Below the pieces are notes generated by a model that saw only the letters and a program-made list of their open reading frames with translations, searched no databases and was not told where the DNA came from. This document shows, one piece after another, positions 39,603-50,205 of a stretch of 64,000 nt of DNA (the stretch's first letter is position 1; the number at the start of each line of letters is the position of its first letter). A program made the translations under genes and the position numbers. Origin of the DNA: Nocardia sienata NBRC 100364 (lineage in GTDB: Bacteria > Actinomycetota > Actinomycetes > Mycobacteriales > Mycobacteriaceae); NCBI RefSeq assembly GCF_001613205.1, contig NZ_BDBX01000016.1:62001-126000 (forward strand), given 5' to 3'.

Positions 39603-41831
39603 TCAGCGGGAGCGTTGTTTGATCCGGGCGGTGAGTTCCTGGACCTGGTCGTACACCCGGCGGCGCTCCGACATCTCCTTGCGGACTTTCTTCTCCGCGT
39701 ACATGACGGTCGTATGGTCGCGCCCGAATGCCTGACCGATCTTGGGCAGCGACAGATCCGTGAGTTCCCGGCAGAGATACATCGCGATCTGCCGGGCCTG
39801 GGCGAGCGGCCTGGCCTTACCCGGCCCGGTGAGCTCGTCCATCGAAGTATTGAAGTACTCGGCCGTGACGCCCATGATCGTGGACGCGGTAATTTCCACA
39901 TCCTGGGATTCGGGCATCAGATCGCGCAGCACCACCTCGGCCACCGATTGATCCAGAGGCTGCCCGTTCAACGACGCGAAAGCGGTCACCCGGATCAGCG
40001 CGCCTTCGAGTTCGCGGATATTGCGTTCCACCCGGCTGGCGATGAGTTCCAGGACGTCGTGTGGCACATCGAGACGATCCATACGCGCCTTCTTGCGCAG
40101 AATGGCGATGCGTGTTTCCAGCTCGGGCGGCTGCACATCGGTGATCAGTCCCCACTCGAAGCGGGTGCGCAGCCGCTCCTCCAGCGTGGCCAGCTGTTTG
40201 GGCGGCCGGTCAGAGGACACCACGATCTGCTTGTTCGCGTTGTGCAGGGTGTTGAAGGTATGGAAGAACTCTTCCTGGATGCCTTCTTTGCCTTCGATGA
40301 ACTGGATATCGTCGACGAGCAGGATGTCGGTCTCCCGGTAGCGGCGCTTGAACGCCACTTTGCGGTCGTCGCGCAGACTGTTGATGAAGTCGTTGGTGAA
40401 TTCTTCGGTGGAGACGTATTTGACCCGCATCCCGGGGAAGAGCCGCTGGGCGTAGTGGCCGGCGGCGTGCAGCAGATGAGTTTTGCCGAGCCCCGAGGCA
40501 CCCCAGACGAACAGCGGATTGTAGGCGCGAGCCGGGGCTTCGGCGATGGCGACGGCCGCGGCGTGTGCGAAGCGGTTGGATGCGCCGATGACGAACGTTT
40601 CGAAGGTGTACTTCGCGTTCAGGCTGGCCGACGGTTTCGCCGTATCCCCGGTACCCGGCGATTTCGCGAAGAATGTGGGCCAGGAGTCCCGGACGTTCAC
40701 CACCTTCTCGTCCTCGAGGGGCACGTCGGGTTCCGGATCGACCCCTGGGTCGCGGACACTTTCGCGCAAACTGTCGAGATCGGTATCGCGCACCTCGTCC
40801 CGCGGTGCGCGATCACCGGGGGCGAGGTCGGGTGCGAACAGGGTTTCCTGGGCGGGGCGGGCGGCACGGCGTGGCGGAAGGATCGGATCCAGGTCGGGCC
40901 CGCCGTCCCGGACCGATGGTGCACCGCGCTCCCGGCCGTTTGCCACCGGGTCGGCCATATCGCCGCGGTTGCCCGCGTAGGGGTCGAGGTACTCCGCGGG
41001 CGGATACTCCCGATCCCGCTCGTATCCGGTGTCCCGCGGATATTCCGCGGACGGTGTGTATTCGCGCGGGTAGGACCGTGGTGCGGGATAAGGATCCCGT
41101 ATCGGATCCTCGGTGTCGCGGGGTAGCACCGGATCGGAAGGAAAACTTCCGCCGTGCGGTAGCTCGGGCAGGGTCGGCCGACGCGGCGGCTCCCCCGGCA
41201 GCGGATCGGTGGTGCGCGGCAGTGTGGGATTGCGGGGCAGTTCTCCGGTCAGCGGCAGCTCGGCCTCATGGGAGAAGCCCCGGCCGGGAAAACGCGGTTC
41301 ACCGGAGGCCTCCGCGGGATGCGGAAAACCGGGTTCCGGCTGGTATCCGCGCCCTGGGTACTCAACCCCCTCGGGGTCACGCACGGCCTCGTCCGGCCAC
41401 GAGGTCTCGGCCGGTCCGGTCGGGGGGAAAGAGGGCGGGGCGGGCCGGGAACGACCGTTACCGAAATGGTCGGGCCGGCCGGCCGGCTCCGGTCGGCTGG
41501 TCATCCGGGCGTGCCGGGCCGGACCGTTGTCGGCGCCGGTGGGCAGAGGCGCGGCTATCCGGACCCCGAGACCTTCCACCTGGGGCCCCAGCCGGCGGCC
41601 GAGCGACCGGAGAATGGGTTCGCGCAGGTCACGTTCAATGGCTTCCTGAGCGAGGGAGGAGGGAACCGAGAGCAGCGCGAAGCCCTGCACGACCATCAAT
41701 GGTTTGACCAGTTTGAGCCACGCCTGCTGAGCTCGGGTCACCGCGCCGATGGCACCGTCGGGCGAACCGGTGGTCAACTCCGCGACCACCTCCGGCCACA
41801 CCGTGGCCAGTACGTTCTGCTCGTCGTCCAT
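39603..41831 (-). CDS. dnaA: Chromosomal replication initiator DnaA
   Basis: A 742-residue initiator that melts oriC. Domain I spans about residues 1-100. Domain II, about 100-403, is a Pro/Arg/Asp/Glu-rich disordered linker with repeat-like LPR/PTLP motifs. The AAA+ domain III (about 404-625) has Walker [10 protein letters not shown], Walker [10 protein letters not shown] and the arginine-finger region. Domain IV ends with the DnaA signature [15 protein letters not shown]. The linker is far longer than in mycobacteria (about 507 residues in total) and exceeds that of Streptomyces. Confidence 0.98.
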   Translation of the reverse strand: MDDEQNVLATVWPEVVAELTTGSPDGAIGAVTRAQQAWLKLVKPLMVVQGFALLSVPSSLAQEAIERDLREPILRSLGRRLGPQVEGLGVRIAAPLPTGADNGPARHARMTSRPEPAGRPDHFGNGRSRPAPPSFPPTGPAETSWPDEAVRDPEGVEYPGRGYQPEPGFPHPAEASGEPRFPGRGFSHEAELPLTGELPRNPTLPRTTDPLPGEPPRRPTLPELPHGGSFPSDPVLPRDTEDPIRDPYPAPRSYPREYTPSAEYPRDTGYERDREYPPAEYLDPYAGNRGDMADPVANGRERGAPSVRDGGPDLDPILPPRRAARPAQETLFAPDLAPGDRAPRDEVRDTDLDSLRESVRDPGVDPEPDVPLEDEKVVNVRDSWPTFFAKSPGTGDTAKPSASLNAKYTFETFVIGASNRFAHAAAVAIAEAPARAYNPLFVWGASGLGKTHLLHAAGHYAQRLFPGMRVKYVSTEEFTNDFINSLRDDRKVAFKRRYRETDILLVDDIQFIEGKEGIQEEFFHTFNTLHNANKQIVVSSDRPPKQLATLEERLRTRFEWGLITDVQPPELETRIAILRKKARMDRLDVPHDVLELIASRVERNIRELEGALIRVTAFASLNGQPLDQSVAEVVLRDLMPESQDVEITASTIMGVTAEYFNTSMDELTGPGKARPLAQARQIAMYLCRELTDLSLPKIGQAFGRDHTTVMYAEKKVRKEMSERRRVYDQVQELTARIKQRSR

Positions 41832-42243
41832 CCAGTGTCCTCCCCGGGAGTCGGTTGCTCGGCGCAGACGTCCGGGGCTCGCGGTGCGTCCACTGTACTG
41901 GTTCGTCCCAGTGACACCGCATACGTCCGCACCACCGCTCCGCCGTATCCCATGGATACGGTGCCCGGGGACGCTGCCCGGAATCCCCGATCTTCCGGCT
42001 GCGGCGTGGCACCTTCGGCCCTACGAATATGCCATTCACAGGGTATTTCCACACAATTATCCACAGATGGGGACAATCTCGGCGGACCGCCGCCCGCGGT
42101 CCCGCGCTGTGCGCGGGTCGGTGATGAGCGCCCGACCTGCACCCCTGTGCGTGCCCCACGATCGCATGGTGATCATCGCCACCTCGGGCGGGCGCCCGGA
42201 TCGTCCGGTGTCCGCGAGGAACGCCGCAACCCGGGGGGCGAGT
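41832..42243. other. dnaA promoter region
   Basis: This intergenic DNA lies between the divergent dnaA and rpmH genes. It contains one perfect DnaA box and AT-rich DNA near 42040-42066 but no gene. Confidence 0.6.
42057..42066 (+). promoter_or_regulatory. DnaA box upstream of dnaA
   Basis: TTATCCACAG, a perfect box, lies about 225 bp upstream of the dnaA start, next to an AT-rich stretch. It is well placed for DnaA autoregulation. Confidence 0.75.
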
Positions 42244-42272
42244 TTGACCCGGTAGAACTGGGTAAGTACCCT
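42244..42272 (+). promoter_or_regulatory. Promoter of rpmH
   Basis: TTGACC at 42244-42249 and TACCCT at 42267-42272 are separated by 17 bp, a good housekeeping-sigma promoter. Transcription would start near 42279, leaving a 130-base leader before rpmH. Confidence 0.6.
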
Positions 42273-42408
42273 CGTACAGTCACCCCCCGGCGTGGTGATT
42301 GTTCTGTGCTGACCGTTCGCCAGGACCGCGGCGCCGGGTAGACATCGCCAGAATCACCGAAAAGCTTCGGGTGCCGCAGGGCGCCCACCAATTCGAGGAG
42401 TGTTGACC

Positions 42409-42552
42409 GTGGCCAAGGGCAAGCGGACGTTCCAGCCGAACAACCGTCGTCGGGCGCGCGTCCACGGTTTCCGTCTCCGGATGCGGACCCGTGCGGGCCG
42501 CGCTATCGTCTCCGCGCGCCGCCGTAAGGGCCGCGGCACCCTCACCGCCTGA
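42409..42552 (+). CDS. rpmH: 50S ribosomal protein bL34
   Basis: The 47-residue protein [20 protein letters not shown], continuing to KGRGTLTA, is unmistakable L34. It starts with GTG at 42409 after GAGGAG; a GTG at 42400 is too close to the ribosome site. It heads the conserved rpmH-rnpA-yidD-yidC-jag-rsmG cluster and is too short to appear in many ORF searches. Confidence 0.98.
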   Translation: MAKGKRTFQPNNRRRARVHGFRLRMRTRAGRAIVSARRRKGRGTLTA

Positions 42553-42657
42553 TTCCCCGTCGAATTCGGTGTCCGATGCCGGGTCCGCCGAACCCCGTAA
42601 CCCACGCCGCCGGTAGCTACGCCGCAGCGGCGGCTTCGACGAGCCTCGGGCGTCCGG

Positions 42658-43059
42658 GTGCTTCCTGAGCCGCACCGGCTGCACCACCGTGCCGACTTCT
42701 CCCGAACGGTACGGCGCGGCAGGCGCATGGGAAATCGCGATCTGGTCGTTCACGTGCTGGCCGATCAGGGCGACCAGGCACTGCGTGACGTGCCGGTTCG
42801 TTCCGGTGGTCCGCGATTCGGGCTGATCGTCAGCAAGGCGGTGGGCAACGCGGTCGTACGACACCGCACGGCCCGCCGCCTGCGTCATATCTGTGCAGAA
42901 CTGACCGCCGACATCCCCGCCGAGGTGGATATCGTGATCCGCGCACTTCCCGGAGCCGCGACAGCCGGCAGCGGCGAGTTGCGCCGCCAGCTGCGCAGCG
43001 GATTGCGCAAGCTCGGTGTTCTATCGGCCGTGACGGCCGGCCGGGGTACGTCACGATGA
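42658..43059 (+). CDS. rnpA: Ribonuclease P protein component
   Basis: A 133-residue basic protein subunit of RNase P, which trims tRNA 5' leaders. The family signature is RFGLIVSKAVGNAVVRHRTARRLRH, preceded by HRADFSRTVRRGRR. It starts at a GTG and its stop overlaps the yidD ATG by four bases. Confidence 0.95.
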   Translation: MLPEPHRLHHRADFSRTVRRGRRMGNRDLVVHVLADQGDQALRDVPVRSGGPRFGLIVSKAVGNAVVRHRTARRLRHICAELTADIPAEVDIVIRALPGAATAGSGELRRQLRSGLRKLGVLSAVTAGRGTSR

Positions 43060-43403
43060 GCGCGCTGGTTGCTTGCGCGGCGACCGTCCGCCGGTGGCCC
43101 GCGAATATTCTGATCTTCTCGATCGAGCTGTACCGGACCTACGTCTCCCCCACTCGCTTGCCGGTGTGCCGATTCACCCCCACCTGTAGTGAGTACGCGG
43201 TGACCGCACTGCGCACCCGTGGGCTGGTGATCGGTCTCGGACTGACGGCCGTGCGACTGGCCAAATGCGCGCCCTGGCACCCTGGTGGGTGGGATCCCGT
43301 ACCGGAGCGGCGGCGCAACGTCGGCCACGACGATCCGCGGACCGAAGCTTGTAAGGGATCACCGCACGCGGTGATCGGTGACACTACCGACGGGAGTGCA
43401 TAG
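43056..43403 (+). CDS. yidD: YidD membrane protein insertion efficiency factor
   Basis: A 115-residue protein assisting YidC. Conserved stretches are [30 protein letters not shown] and [16 protein letters not shown]. Four Cys/His-bearing motifs are typical. The C-terminal tail is longer than the usual 70-80 residues. It lies between rnpA (4-bp overlap) and yidC (4-bp gap to the chosen start). Confidence 0.95.
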   Translation: MSALVACAATVRRWPANILIFSIELYRTYVSPTRLPVCRFTPTCSEYAVTALRTRGLVIGLGLTAVRLAKCAPWHPGGWDPVPERRRNVGHDDPRTEACKGSPHAVIGDTTDGSA

Positions 43404-43407
43404 AGCC

Positions 43408-44508
43408 GTGCTCGACTTCATCTACTATCCGGTGTCCTGGATCCTCTGGTTCTGGCACCGGGTCTTCGGCTTCGCCTTCGGGGCGGACAACGGCCTTTCC
43501 TGGGCTCTGTCTGTGGTGTTCCTCGTCTTCACGCTGCGTTTGGTGCTCTACAGGCCGTTCGTGAGACAGGTTCGAACCACCAAGCAGATGCAGGAACTGC
43601 AGCCGCAGATCAAAGAGCTGCAGAAGAAGTACAAGAACGACCGCCAGAAGATGGCGCTGGAGATGCAGAAGCTCCAGAAGGATCACGGCTTCAACCCGCT
43701 CATGGGTTGCCTCCCGATTCTGGCGCAGGTGCCGGTGTTCCTGGGCCTGTTCCATGTGCTGCGTTCGTTCAACCGGACCGGTCACGGATTCGGTCAGCTC
43801 GGGATGGACCCGTACACCAACGCCCACACTCCGAACTATGTCTTCAACGCCGACGATGTGCAGTCCTTCCTGAGCGCCCGTATTTTCGGTGCGCCGATCT
43901 CGGCGTTCATCACCGCACCGGCAGACGAGCTGCTGGCCTTCGCCGACTACGGCGGGATCCCGAGCAAGGTCAGCATTGCCGCGGTCGCGATCCCGCTGAT
44001 GGTTATCGCCGCGATCGCCACCCACTTCAACGCGCGGGCCTCGGTGGCCCGCCAGAGCGCCGAGGCCGCGGCCAACCCGCAGGCCGCGCTGATGAACAAG
44101 CTGGCGCTGTGGGTCTTCCCGTTCGGTGTGCTCGTCGGTGGTCCCTTCCTCCCGATCGCCATCATCCTCTACTGGGTCTCCAACAACATCTGGACCTACG
44201 GCCAGCAACACCTGGTCTTCGGCCGGATGGCCAAAGAAGAAGAAGCCAAGCGTCAGGCCAAAGCGGCGAAACAGGCCGAGAACGCACCCAAGCCCGGCGC
44301 GAAACCCGTCGATATCAAGAAGAAGCCGGTGAAGGCCGGCGGTGAGACGGATTCCGATACGGCGGACGCCGGCAAGGCGGAAACGAATGGTTCGGCAGCG
44401 GCGAAGCCGACCACCAAGTCCGGCGGTAAACAGTCGGGCCAGCGGCGGTCGAGCGGTCAGAAGCGACCGGGTAACCGCGGTCGGGCCAATCAGAAGCGCC
44501 GGCGCTGA
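43408..44508 (+). CDS. yidC: Membrane protein insertase YidC
   Basis: A 366-residue Oxa1/YidC-family insertase. From the GTG at 43408 it begins [18 protein letters not shown] and has the actinobacterial set of five membrane helices, with [23 protein letters not shown] cytoplasmic coiled coil and [20 protein letters not shown] near the end. The C-terminus is a long Lys/Gly-rich tail that contacts ribosomes. An upstream GTG at 43378 overlaps yidD but adds residues unlike the family. Confidence 0.95.
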   Translation: MLDFIYYPVSWILWFWHRVFGFAFGADNGLSWALSVVFLVFTLRLVLYRPFVRQVRTTKQMQELQPQIKELQKKYKNDRQKMALEMQKLQKDHGFNPLMGCLPILAQVPVFLGLFHVLRSFNRTGHGFGQLGMDPYTNAHTPNYVFNADDVQSFLSARIFGAPISAFITAPADELLAFADYGGIPSKVSIAAVAIPLMVIAAIATHFNARASVARQSAEAAANPQAALMNKLALWVFPFGVLVGGPFLPIAIILYWVSNNIWTYGQQHLVFGRMAKEEEAKRQAKAAKQAENAPKPGAKPVDIKKKPVKAGGETDSDTADAGKAETNGSAAAKPTTKSGGKQSGQRRSSGQKRPGNRGRANQKRRR

Positions 44509-44533
44509 GCTACCCCCAACCCCTTGTGATCGT

Positions 44534-44559
44534 GATCCCGGCCGGGGCAGGCCGGGATC
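44534..44559 (+). terminator. Intercistronic hairpin between yidC and jag
   Basis: A perfect 10-bp stem, GATCCCGGCC with GGCCGGGATC, has a 6-base loop in the 74-base gap. It may be a partial terminator or an RNA-processing structure. Confidence 0.45.
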
Positions 44560-44582
44560 CGGCGAGCAGATAAAGGAAACAC

Positions 44583-45128
44583 ATGACTCTCGAGACCGAA
44601 GGTGGGGACGCCACCGTATCCACGACCGTCGTGGAGACCGAGTCCGACGATGCGGTGAGCGAGGCCGAGGAGGCGCTCATCGAAGAGGGTGAGATCGCCG
44701 CTGACTACCTCGAGCAGTTGCTCGACGTGCTCGACTTCGACGGTGATATCGATCTCGACGTCGAAGGCGACCGCGCGGTGGTGAGTATCGACGGTGGTAA
44801 GGACCTGACGAAACTGGTCGGCCACAGTGGCGAGGTGCTCGACGCGCTCCAGGAACTCACCCGGCTCGCGGTGCAGCAGTCGACCGGTGTTCGCAGTCGG
44901 CTCATGCTCGATGTAGCGGGTTGGCGCGCCAAGCGCCGCACTGATCTGAGTGCGCTCGGTGCCGCGGCCGCGCAGCGTGTTCTGCAGACCGGTGCACCCG
45001 AGGAGCTCGCACCCATGACTCCGTTCGAACGCAAGATCGTGCACGATGCGGTCGCCTCGATCGAGGGTGTCGTGAGTGAAAGCGAAGGCGTCGAGCCGAA
45101 CCGTCGAGTGGTAGTGGTACCAGAATGA
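44583..45128 (+). CDS. jag: Jag/KhpB family RNA-binding protein
   Basis: A 181-residue protein with an acidic N-terminus, a KH-II-like domain (about residues 40-105) containing LVGHSGEVLDALQELTRL, and an R3H domain (about 115-180) ending LAPMTPFERKIVHDAVASIEGV. It is the conserved neighbour of yidC in Gram-positive bacteria, implicated in RNA binding and cell-shape control. The N-terminal Jag domain of firmicutes is absent, as expected in actinobacteria. Confidence 0.93.
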   Translation: MTLETEGGDATVSTTVVETESDDAVSEAEEALIEEGEIAADYLEQLLDVLDFDGDIDLDVEGDRAVVSIDGGKDLTKLVGHSGEVLDALQELTRLAVQQSTGVRSRLMLDVAGWRAKRRTDLSALGAAAAQRVLQTGAPEELAPMTPFERKIVHDAVASIEGVVSESEGVEPNRRVVVVPE

Positions 45129-45167
45129 AGCCGCGGCCCGTGCGGTAGCCGGGCGCCGAGTGGTCGG

Positions 45168-45199
45168 GCGAGGCCCGGGTCCGTGGACCCGGGCCTCGC
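45168..45199 (+). terminator. Terminator after jag
   Basis: A 15-bp perfect stem (arm GCGAGGCCCGGGTCC) is nearly closed on itself with a 2-base loop, 40 bases after the jag stop. Confidence 0.75.
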
Positions 45200-45304
45200 C
45201 TGTTTCCGAGATCTCTCCCTTGCCGCTGCGTTGCGACAACTACGGTTGAGGGCCGGTAGAGAAAATTCGTGTCAGGCGAGTCGACACGACTACACACAGA
45301 AGGG

Positions 45305-45320
45305 TGTTTCACGTGAAACC
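45305..45320. promoter_or_regulatory. parS site at the rsmG start
   Basis: TGTTTCACGTGAAACC has the perfect 14-base core GTTTCACGTGAAAC (45306-45319). It overlaps the rsmG initiation region. Confidence 0.92.
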
Positions 45321-46047
45321 AGATCTCGGCGATCCGGAGGCCGGCCCACCGGAATCGCTGCCGCCGGCCGAGGCAGAGATCGTCTTCGGCGCCCGGTTGG
45401 AGTTGGCACGTGACTACTGGACCGCACTCGCTACTGCCGGTGTGGAGCGCGGGCTGATCGGACCGCGGGAGGTGCCGCGCCTTTGGGAGCGGCACATCCT
45501 CAACTGTGCGGTCGTCGGCGAACTCATCGGCGAAGGCGCATCCGTGGTCGATATCGGCAGCGGTGCCGGCCTGCCCGGAATCCCTCTCGCATTGGCCCGC
45601 CCGGACCTACGTATCGTCCTCGTGGAACCCCTACTGCGCCGCACGGTCTTCTTGAAGGAATTCATCGACGCGGCGGGACTCGCGATCACCGTGGTACGCG
45701 GCCGGGCGGAACAACCCGGTGTCATCCAAGAGGCGGGCGGCGCGGATGTCGTCACTTCCCGCGCGGTCGCTCCCCTCGCGCGGCTGGCCGAGTGGTCGAT
45801 TCCGCTGCTCCGGGAGCACGGCCATATGCTCGCCCTCAAGGGATCCAGTGTGGCCGAGGAGTTGGAACGCGACCGCGGCGCGGTGGAGCGGGCCGGTGCC
45901 GGTAATTTCTCCGTTCTGGAATGTGGAGCCGGGATAGTCGCCACGCCCACCATGGTCCTGTCGGCGGAACGACTGCGCCGCTCGGAGCGCGCGCCGAAGA
46001 AGATCAAGCGCGCCGCGCGAGCGGAGCGCCGGGTCGGCCGGAAGTAG
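45313..46047 (+). CDS. rsmG: 16S rRNA (guanine527-N7)-methyltransferase RsmG
   Basis: An AdoMet-dependent rRNA methyltransferase; its loss gives low-level streptomycin resistance. [17 protein letters not shown] is motif I and [15 protein letters not shown] follows; the [15 protein letters not shown] stretch is family-typical. Two starts compete: GTG at 45304, only a base from the GAAGG ribosome site, and GTG at 45313, properly spaced; I choose the latter (244 residues). The parS core spans the start codon. Confidence 0.93.
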   Translation: MKPDLGDPEAGPPESLPPAEAEIVFGARLELARDYWTALATAGVERGLIGPREVPRLWERHILNCAVVGELIGEGASVVDIGSGAGLPGIPLALARPDLRIVLVEPLLRRTVFLKEFIDAAGLAITVVRGRAEQPGVIQEAGGADVVTSRAVAPLARLAEWSIPLLREHGHMLALKGSSVAEELERDRGAVERAGAGNFSVLECGAGIVATPTMVLSAERLRRSERAPKKIKRAARAERRVGRK

Positions 46048-46194
46048 GGCGGGAAGCCGGGAGCGAACCCGCCACGGTTCCGACACCATCGCATCCGCGA
46101 TCAGCCGACCAGCAATCGCAGGTCGACCCGGGGAAGGCATAGATATTTCTTGCCCGCGACACCGCCCCTCCCACGGCGGACCGCCGGCGCATGA

Positions 46195-46210
46195 TGTTTC
46201 CCGTGAAACG
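46195..46210. promoter_or_regulatory. parS-like site
   Basis: TGTTTCCCGTGAAACG, two differences from the consensus TGTTTCACGTGAAACA. Confidence 0.75.
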
Positions 46211-46481
46211 TCCGCCCGTTCGACTTGCGGCCCGGTTACTCGGGTTGCGGGAGGATGTTGGGAGCTGATTCGACCGGGTTGGGAGGTTCGGCAGAACTTT
46301 CTCGTCCGCCGGTGCTCGTTGATTCGCTCCCCTCCTGATGAGTCTCGGTGCGACTCCGACGCCTGCAACTGGTTCACGGCGTAGGACTCAGATCCTGCGA
46401 GCGCTCGCAGTTCGACAGGAAGTCGATCTTCCGTTCGTTGGTTGTCGGGTCGCCTGGGACAGCCGGACGCGCATCTGAGGG

Positions 46482-46495
46482 GTTTCACGTGAAAC
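46482..46495. promoter_or_regulatory. parS site (perfect core)
   Basis: GTTTCACGTGAAAC is the exact 14-base parS core. Confidence 0.93.
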
Positions 46496-46725
46496 GGCTC
46501 GGCGAGCCCACTCGGGCTTATCGCAGCAAGCGGGTCACGGAGTGGGCCGCGGCCGGCCGGCGCGTCGGCGCAGCGAACCGCCCGGCCCGGGCGCTCGGAA
46601 GTGCCCGCGGATTCGGCCGCCGCAGTTCTCGGATTGGACTGCGGGCTGGTGGTTGTGCGCGGTGCGATGGAAATGGTTGGAATGCTGGGCGAATCCGAAT
46701 GCTGGGCAAGTCCGGTGGTTGATCA

Positions 46726-46758
<33 letters not shown>

Positions 46759-47334
46759 ACGGGATGGGACGGGCCCCTACGGCAGTCGGCGGCGAAGTGA
46801 TGGGCTGCCGAAACCTGCTGCTTCGAGATCGGCAGTCCGAGCTGTCGCGCTCTGGGCGAGCAGTTCATTGCAGTGGAATGTCGCTGCGCTTTGCCTCGAC
46901 GGGGTCGCGAAGCGGACTCTCCTGCCATTACGGCTCGTGGTGGTGCGGTCATCCGAAAACATCGGTCGCTCGCTGTTCGGTCGATTTCCGGCTCATCTCC
47001 ACGGGCCGGCGTGGATGATCGGGCTGTACAGGTCTGAGTGTGGCTGTGCATCGCAGGCCGGAACGCCAGTTGCTCGGACAGACCCGGAGTGATTTCGGTG
47101 GTGGGTCGACGGGGTGGCCGGTAGCTACCTGCGTCACGAAGCTTGAAGCGTGGGCAGGAAGGGTTGAAGGCGAGGTGACCGGTCCGGGGGCCGTCACCTC
47201 GTCGACTGCACTGTCTCGTCCGAGCCCAGTCCGTCGAGCCCGCTGTTTCTGATCGTCGAAGGGCAGGTATACCTGTAGCGCGGAAAGTGACTCGGCGGGG
47301 CCGAGGTGGGTGTAGCCACACCTACCCAACGAAC

Positions 47335-47347
47335 CGTCACTGTGACA
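47335..47347. promoter_or_regulatory. 13-base sequence with GTCAC-T-GTGAC dyad, upstream of parAB
   Basis: CGTCACTGTGACA occurs here and again at 50086-50098, one on each side of parAB. It contains a perfect 11-base inverted repeat. Confidence 0.4.
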
Positions 47348-47558
47348 ACATGGCTGGCTATCGAGGGTGGGGTAGTAGAACTTTCACTCAACGCGCTGAC
47401 CGTCGGGACCGGTCTTCGCCACCCTGTGATCGCCTCCTCCGGATCGGAAATTAGTGCCGTAATGGCGTGCCGTCGGTGGTTGGTGAAGGGGGCGCCGGCT
47501 GCGTCTCGGAAGCCGGTTCGCCACAGTGCTTCCAGTGATCGATGCGTCGCGTGGTCGA

Positions 47559-47574
47559 TGTTTCCCGTGAAACA
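47559..47574. promoter_or_regulatory. parS-like site
   Basis: TGTTTCCCGTGAAACA matches the consensus at 15 of 16 bases. Confidence 0.85.
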
Positions 47575-47957
47575 TCGCGCTCGGACCCGTTGGCGGCCGT
47601 CGCTGGGCGCCGAAACATGAAATGTTGTGTGTGTCGTAGGCGCGTCGCCGCGATTCAGCTTTCTTATCGCGCCTGCGGCTGGCAAGCTATTGAGCGTCGG
47701 GCGTGAGCGTCGGTGCCACGTAGGAATCTTGGTGTTGCAGCGGTGAAAGCTCCGCTCGGTCGACTGGCGACTGAGTGTCAGCGTCGGAGGAGGTAGCTTC
47801 GCATGATCACGCATCGTTGCGAAGCTGTCCGGTCCTCACGCAGATGCCGAGGTCGTCGTCGTGGAGCATGATTCGAACCAGTACGGCTTGTTTCGACGAC
47901 ACGGCGCCGGCGTCCGTCAGGCCACGTGACTTGCAGTTCTCGCGTTAGGAGCGGTCT

Positions 47958-48965
47958 ATGTCGAGCGGTTCAGCGAATGTTTCACGGGAAACATCACGCG
48001 TACCGGGAATGCTGGACGACAGCAATATCGGCCCGGAAGCCTTCGGGAGTACGCCATACGGGCACATCTCCCCCACCGAGACGCCGATTGCTGCCGAGGC
48101 GCACCGCGCGAGCCAGCTAATGCATCCAGGAAAGGTGACAGTGCCGAAACCGCATGAGCAACGCATCATCACCGTGGCCAACCAGAAGGGCGGGGTGGGT
48201 AAGACCACGACGACGGTGAATCTGGCCGCCGCTCTGGCGCACCACGGGATGAAGGTGCTCGTAATCGATCTCGATCCGCAGGGCAACGCCAGTACTGCGC
48301 TGGGGGTCGAACATCATTCAGGTATCCCGTCCACGTACGAACTGCTGATCGGCGAGATCAAGGTTCAGGACGCGATCCAGCAGAGCCCGCACAGCGATAA
48401 TCTTCTCTGCATTCCGGCAACGATCGATCTGGCCGGGGCCGAGATCGAGCTGGTCTCCATGGTGGCCCGGGAAGCGCGCCTCAAGGGAGCTATCCAGGAA
48501 GCCAATATCGCCGGCTACGACATCGACTACGTCATGATCGATTGCCCGCCTTCGCTCGGTCTGCTCACCATCAACGCGATGGTCGCGGCGCGTGAGGTCC
48601 TGATCCCGATCCAGTGCGAGTACTACGCGCTGGAAGGTGTGGGGCAATTGATCCGGAACATCGGCCTGGTGCAGTCGCATCTCAACCCCGATCTCCATGT
48701 ATCGACGGTAGTGCTCACGATGTACGACGGGCGCACCAAGCTGGCGGACCAGGTCGCCGAAGAGGTGCGCAGCCACTTCGGCGATGTGGTGCTGCGCTCG
48801 GTGATTCCGCGCAGTGTCAAGGTTTCCGAGGCACCCGGGTACGGGATGACGGTTCTGGATTATGATCCGGGCTCCCGCGGTGCCTTGAGCTATCTGGATG
48901 CCGGCCGGGAGCTTGCCGCACGCGGTGCGGTGAACTACGCCGCGGCGGCGGATGGCGCGGAGTGA
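47958..48965 (+). CDS. parA: Chromosome-partitioning ATPase ParA
   Basis: A 335-residue Walker-type ATPase that moves ParB-parS complexes after replication. The deviant Walker A is ANQKGGVGKTTTTVNLA near residues 72-88; LDPQGNASTALG and VMIDCPPSLGLLT are switch I and Walker B. The N-terminal 65 residues are an actinobacterial extension. The ATG follows TAGGAG. Codons 8-12 (VSRET) are formed by a parS sequence. It is followed 57 bases later by parB. Confidence 0.96.
   Translation: MSSGSANVSRETSRVPGMLDDSNIGPEAFGSTPYGHISPTETPIAAEAHRASQLMHPGKVTVPKPHEQRIITVANQKGGVGKTTTTVNLAAALAHHGMKVLVIDLDPQGNASTALGVEHHSGIPSTYELLIGEIKVQDAIQQSPHSDNLLCIPATIDLAGAEIELVSMVAREARLKGAIQEANIAGYDIDYVMIDCPPSLGLLTINAMVAAREVLIPIQCEYYALEGVGQLIRNIGLVQSHLNPDLHVSTVVLTMYDGRTKLADQVAEEVRSHFGDVVLRSVIPRSVKVSEAPGYGMTVLDYDPGSRGALSYLDAGRELAARGAVNYAAAADGAE
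47978..47993. promoter_or_regulatory. parS-like site inside the parA coding start
   Basis: TGTTTCACGGGAAACA, 15 of 16 consensus bases, is the reverse complement of the site at 47559-47574 and is translated as part of NVSRET. Confidence 0.85.
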
Positions 48966-49022
48966 ACGGATCGAGTGTGATCGGGTGTGGTTGTGGACGC
49001 GGGCAAGGGAAGGGGTAGGCCG

Positions 49023-50039
49023 GTGAGTCAGTCGAAAAAGGGTGGGCTGGGACGCGGTCTGGCGGCATTGATCCCGACGGGACCGACGCCGGTCGCGGCG
49101 GGTCTGGGGACCGAGGCGGCCAATGCGGTGATCGGGCTGGATCCCGGGCCCCGCCCAGCATCTACCTACCTTCATCAAGTGCCGGAGCCCGTGGACGTTC
49201 CGGAGCTGGCTTCGGCTGGTGACGCGGTGTATCGAGAGATAGCACCGGACAAGATCGAGGCGAATCCCAAGCAGCCGCGTCAGTATTTCGACGACGAGGC
49301 CCTCGCGGAGCTTGTCCACTCGGTCCGGGAATTCGGGCTGATGCAGCCGATCGTGGTCCGGGAAATCGAACCGGGCAGCGGCCGCTACCAGCTCATCATG
49401 GGAGAGCGGCGCTGGCGGGCCTGTCAGCAGGCCGGTCTGGAAACGATCCCGGCCATCGTCCGTGAGACCAATGACGACGCCATGCTCCGGGACGCGCTGC
49501 TGGAGAATATTCACCGCGTGCAGCTGAACCCACTCGAAGAGGCAGCGGCCTATCAGCAGCTACTCGAAGAGTTCGGGGTGACCCAGGAGGAACTGGCCAC
49601 CCGGCTCGGCCGGTCCCGGCCGGTGGTGACCAATATGATCCGGCTGCTGAAGCTACCGATCCCGGTGCAGCGCCGGGTGGCGGCGGGCGTGCTCTCCGCC
49701 GGGCACGCGCGAGCGTTGCTGGGTCTCGAGGGTGGTGCCGACGCACAGGAGGTGCTTGCCGCTCGGATCGTTGCCGAGGGGTTGTCGGTGCGTTCCACCG
49801 AGGAGGCGGTGAAGTTGGCGAACCGGGAGGAGGAGCCGCCCAAACCGCCGGTGCCTAAGCGGCCGCCGATCCACTCCCCTGGGCTACAGGATGTGGCCGA
49901 CCGCCTATCGACATCGTTCGATACCAAGGTCTCGGTGAGTCTGGGTAAACGGAAAGGCAAGATCGTGGTCGAGTTCGGATCGGTCGACGATCTGGAACGG
50001 ATTGTCGAGCTGATGATGCAGTCGGCACTCGAAAACTGA
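49023..50039 (+). CDS. parB: Chromosome-partitioning CTPase ParB
   Basis: A 338-residue parS-binding clamp protein. The N-terminal CTP-binding ParB/Srx domain includes [10 protein letters not shown] and [12 protein letters not shown]; the HTH region covers [26 protein letters not shown]; the C-terminal dimerisation domain ends [18 protein letters not shown]. The GTG at 49023 ([13 protein letters not shown]) follows AAGGGGTAGG and matches the family start; the GTG at 48987 adds 12 odd residues. Confidence 0.96.
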   Translation: MSQSKKGGLGRGLAALIPTGPTPVAAGLGTEAANAVIGLDPGPRPASTYLHQVPEPVDVPELASAGDAVYREIAPDKIEANPKQPRQYFDDEALAELVHSVREFGLMQPIVVREIEPGSGRYQLIMGERRWRACQQAGLETIPAIVRETNDDAMLRDALLENIHRVQLNPLEEAAAYQQLLEEFGVTQEELATRLGRSRPVVTNMIRLLKLPIPVQRRVAAGVLSAGHARALLGLEGGADAQEVLAARIVAEGLSVRSTEEAVKLANREEEPPKPPVPKRPPIHSPGLQDVADRLSTSFDTKVSVSLGKRKGKIVVEFGSVDDLERIVELMMQSALEN

Positions 50040-50085
50040 TACTTCGCCTCGTGTCGCCCGCGTAACCTCTCCCTTCGAGCTGAAA

Positions 50086-50098
50086 CGTCACTGTGACA
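50086..50098. promoter_or_regulatory. 13-base sequence with GTCAC-T-GTGAC dyad, downstream of parB
   Basis: This is the second copy of CGTCACTGTGACA, 46 bases after the parB stop and 119 before the next gene. See 47335-47347. Confidence 0.4.
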
Positions 50099-50205
50099 GT
50101 GGTCGATCGTGGGGTCAGAGCGCGGCTACGGGAATCAATCGAAGATCACGGTGACGCGAAATGAGGCGGGTTCGCTTGATCGCATATTCTGGCTGTCGAG
50201 AAAAT

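Noticed and set aside
47860..47895. Second T-loop-like stretch (GGTTCGAATCATG on the minus strand)
   Set aside because: The flanks do not form a T stem and no anticodon arm is found.
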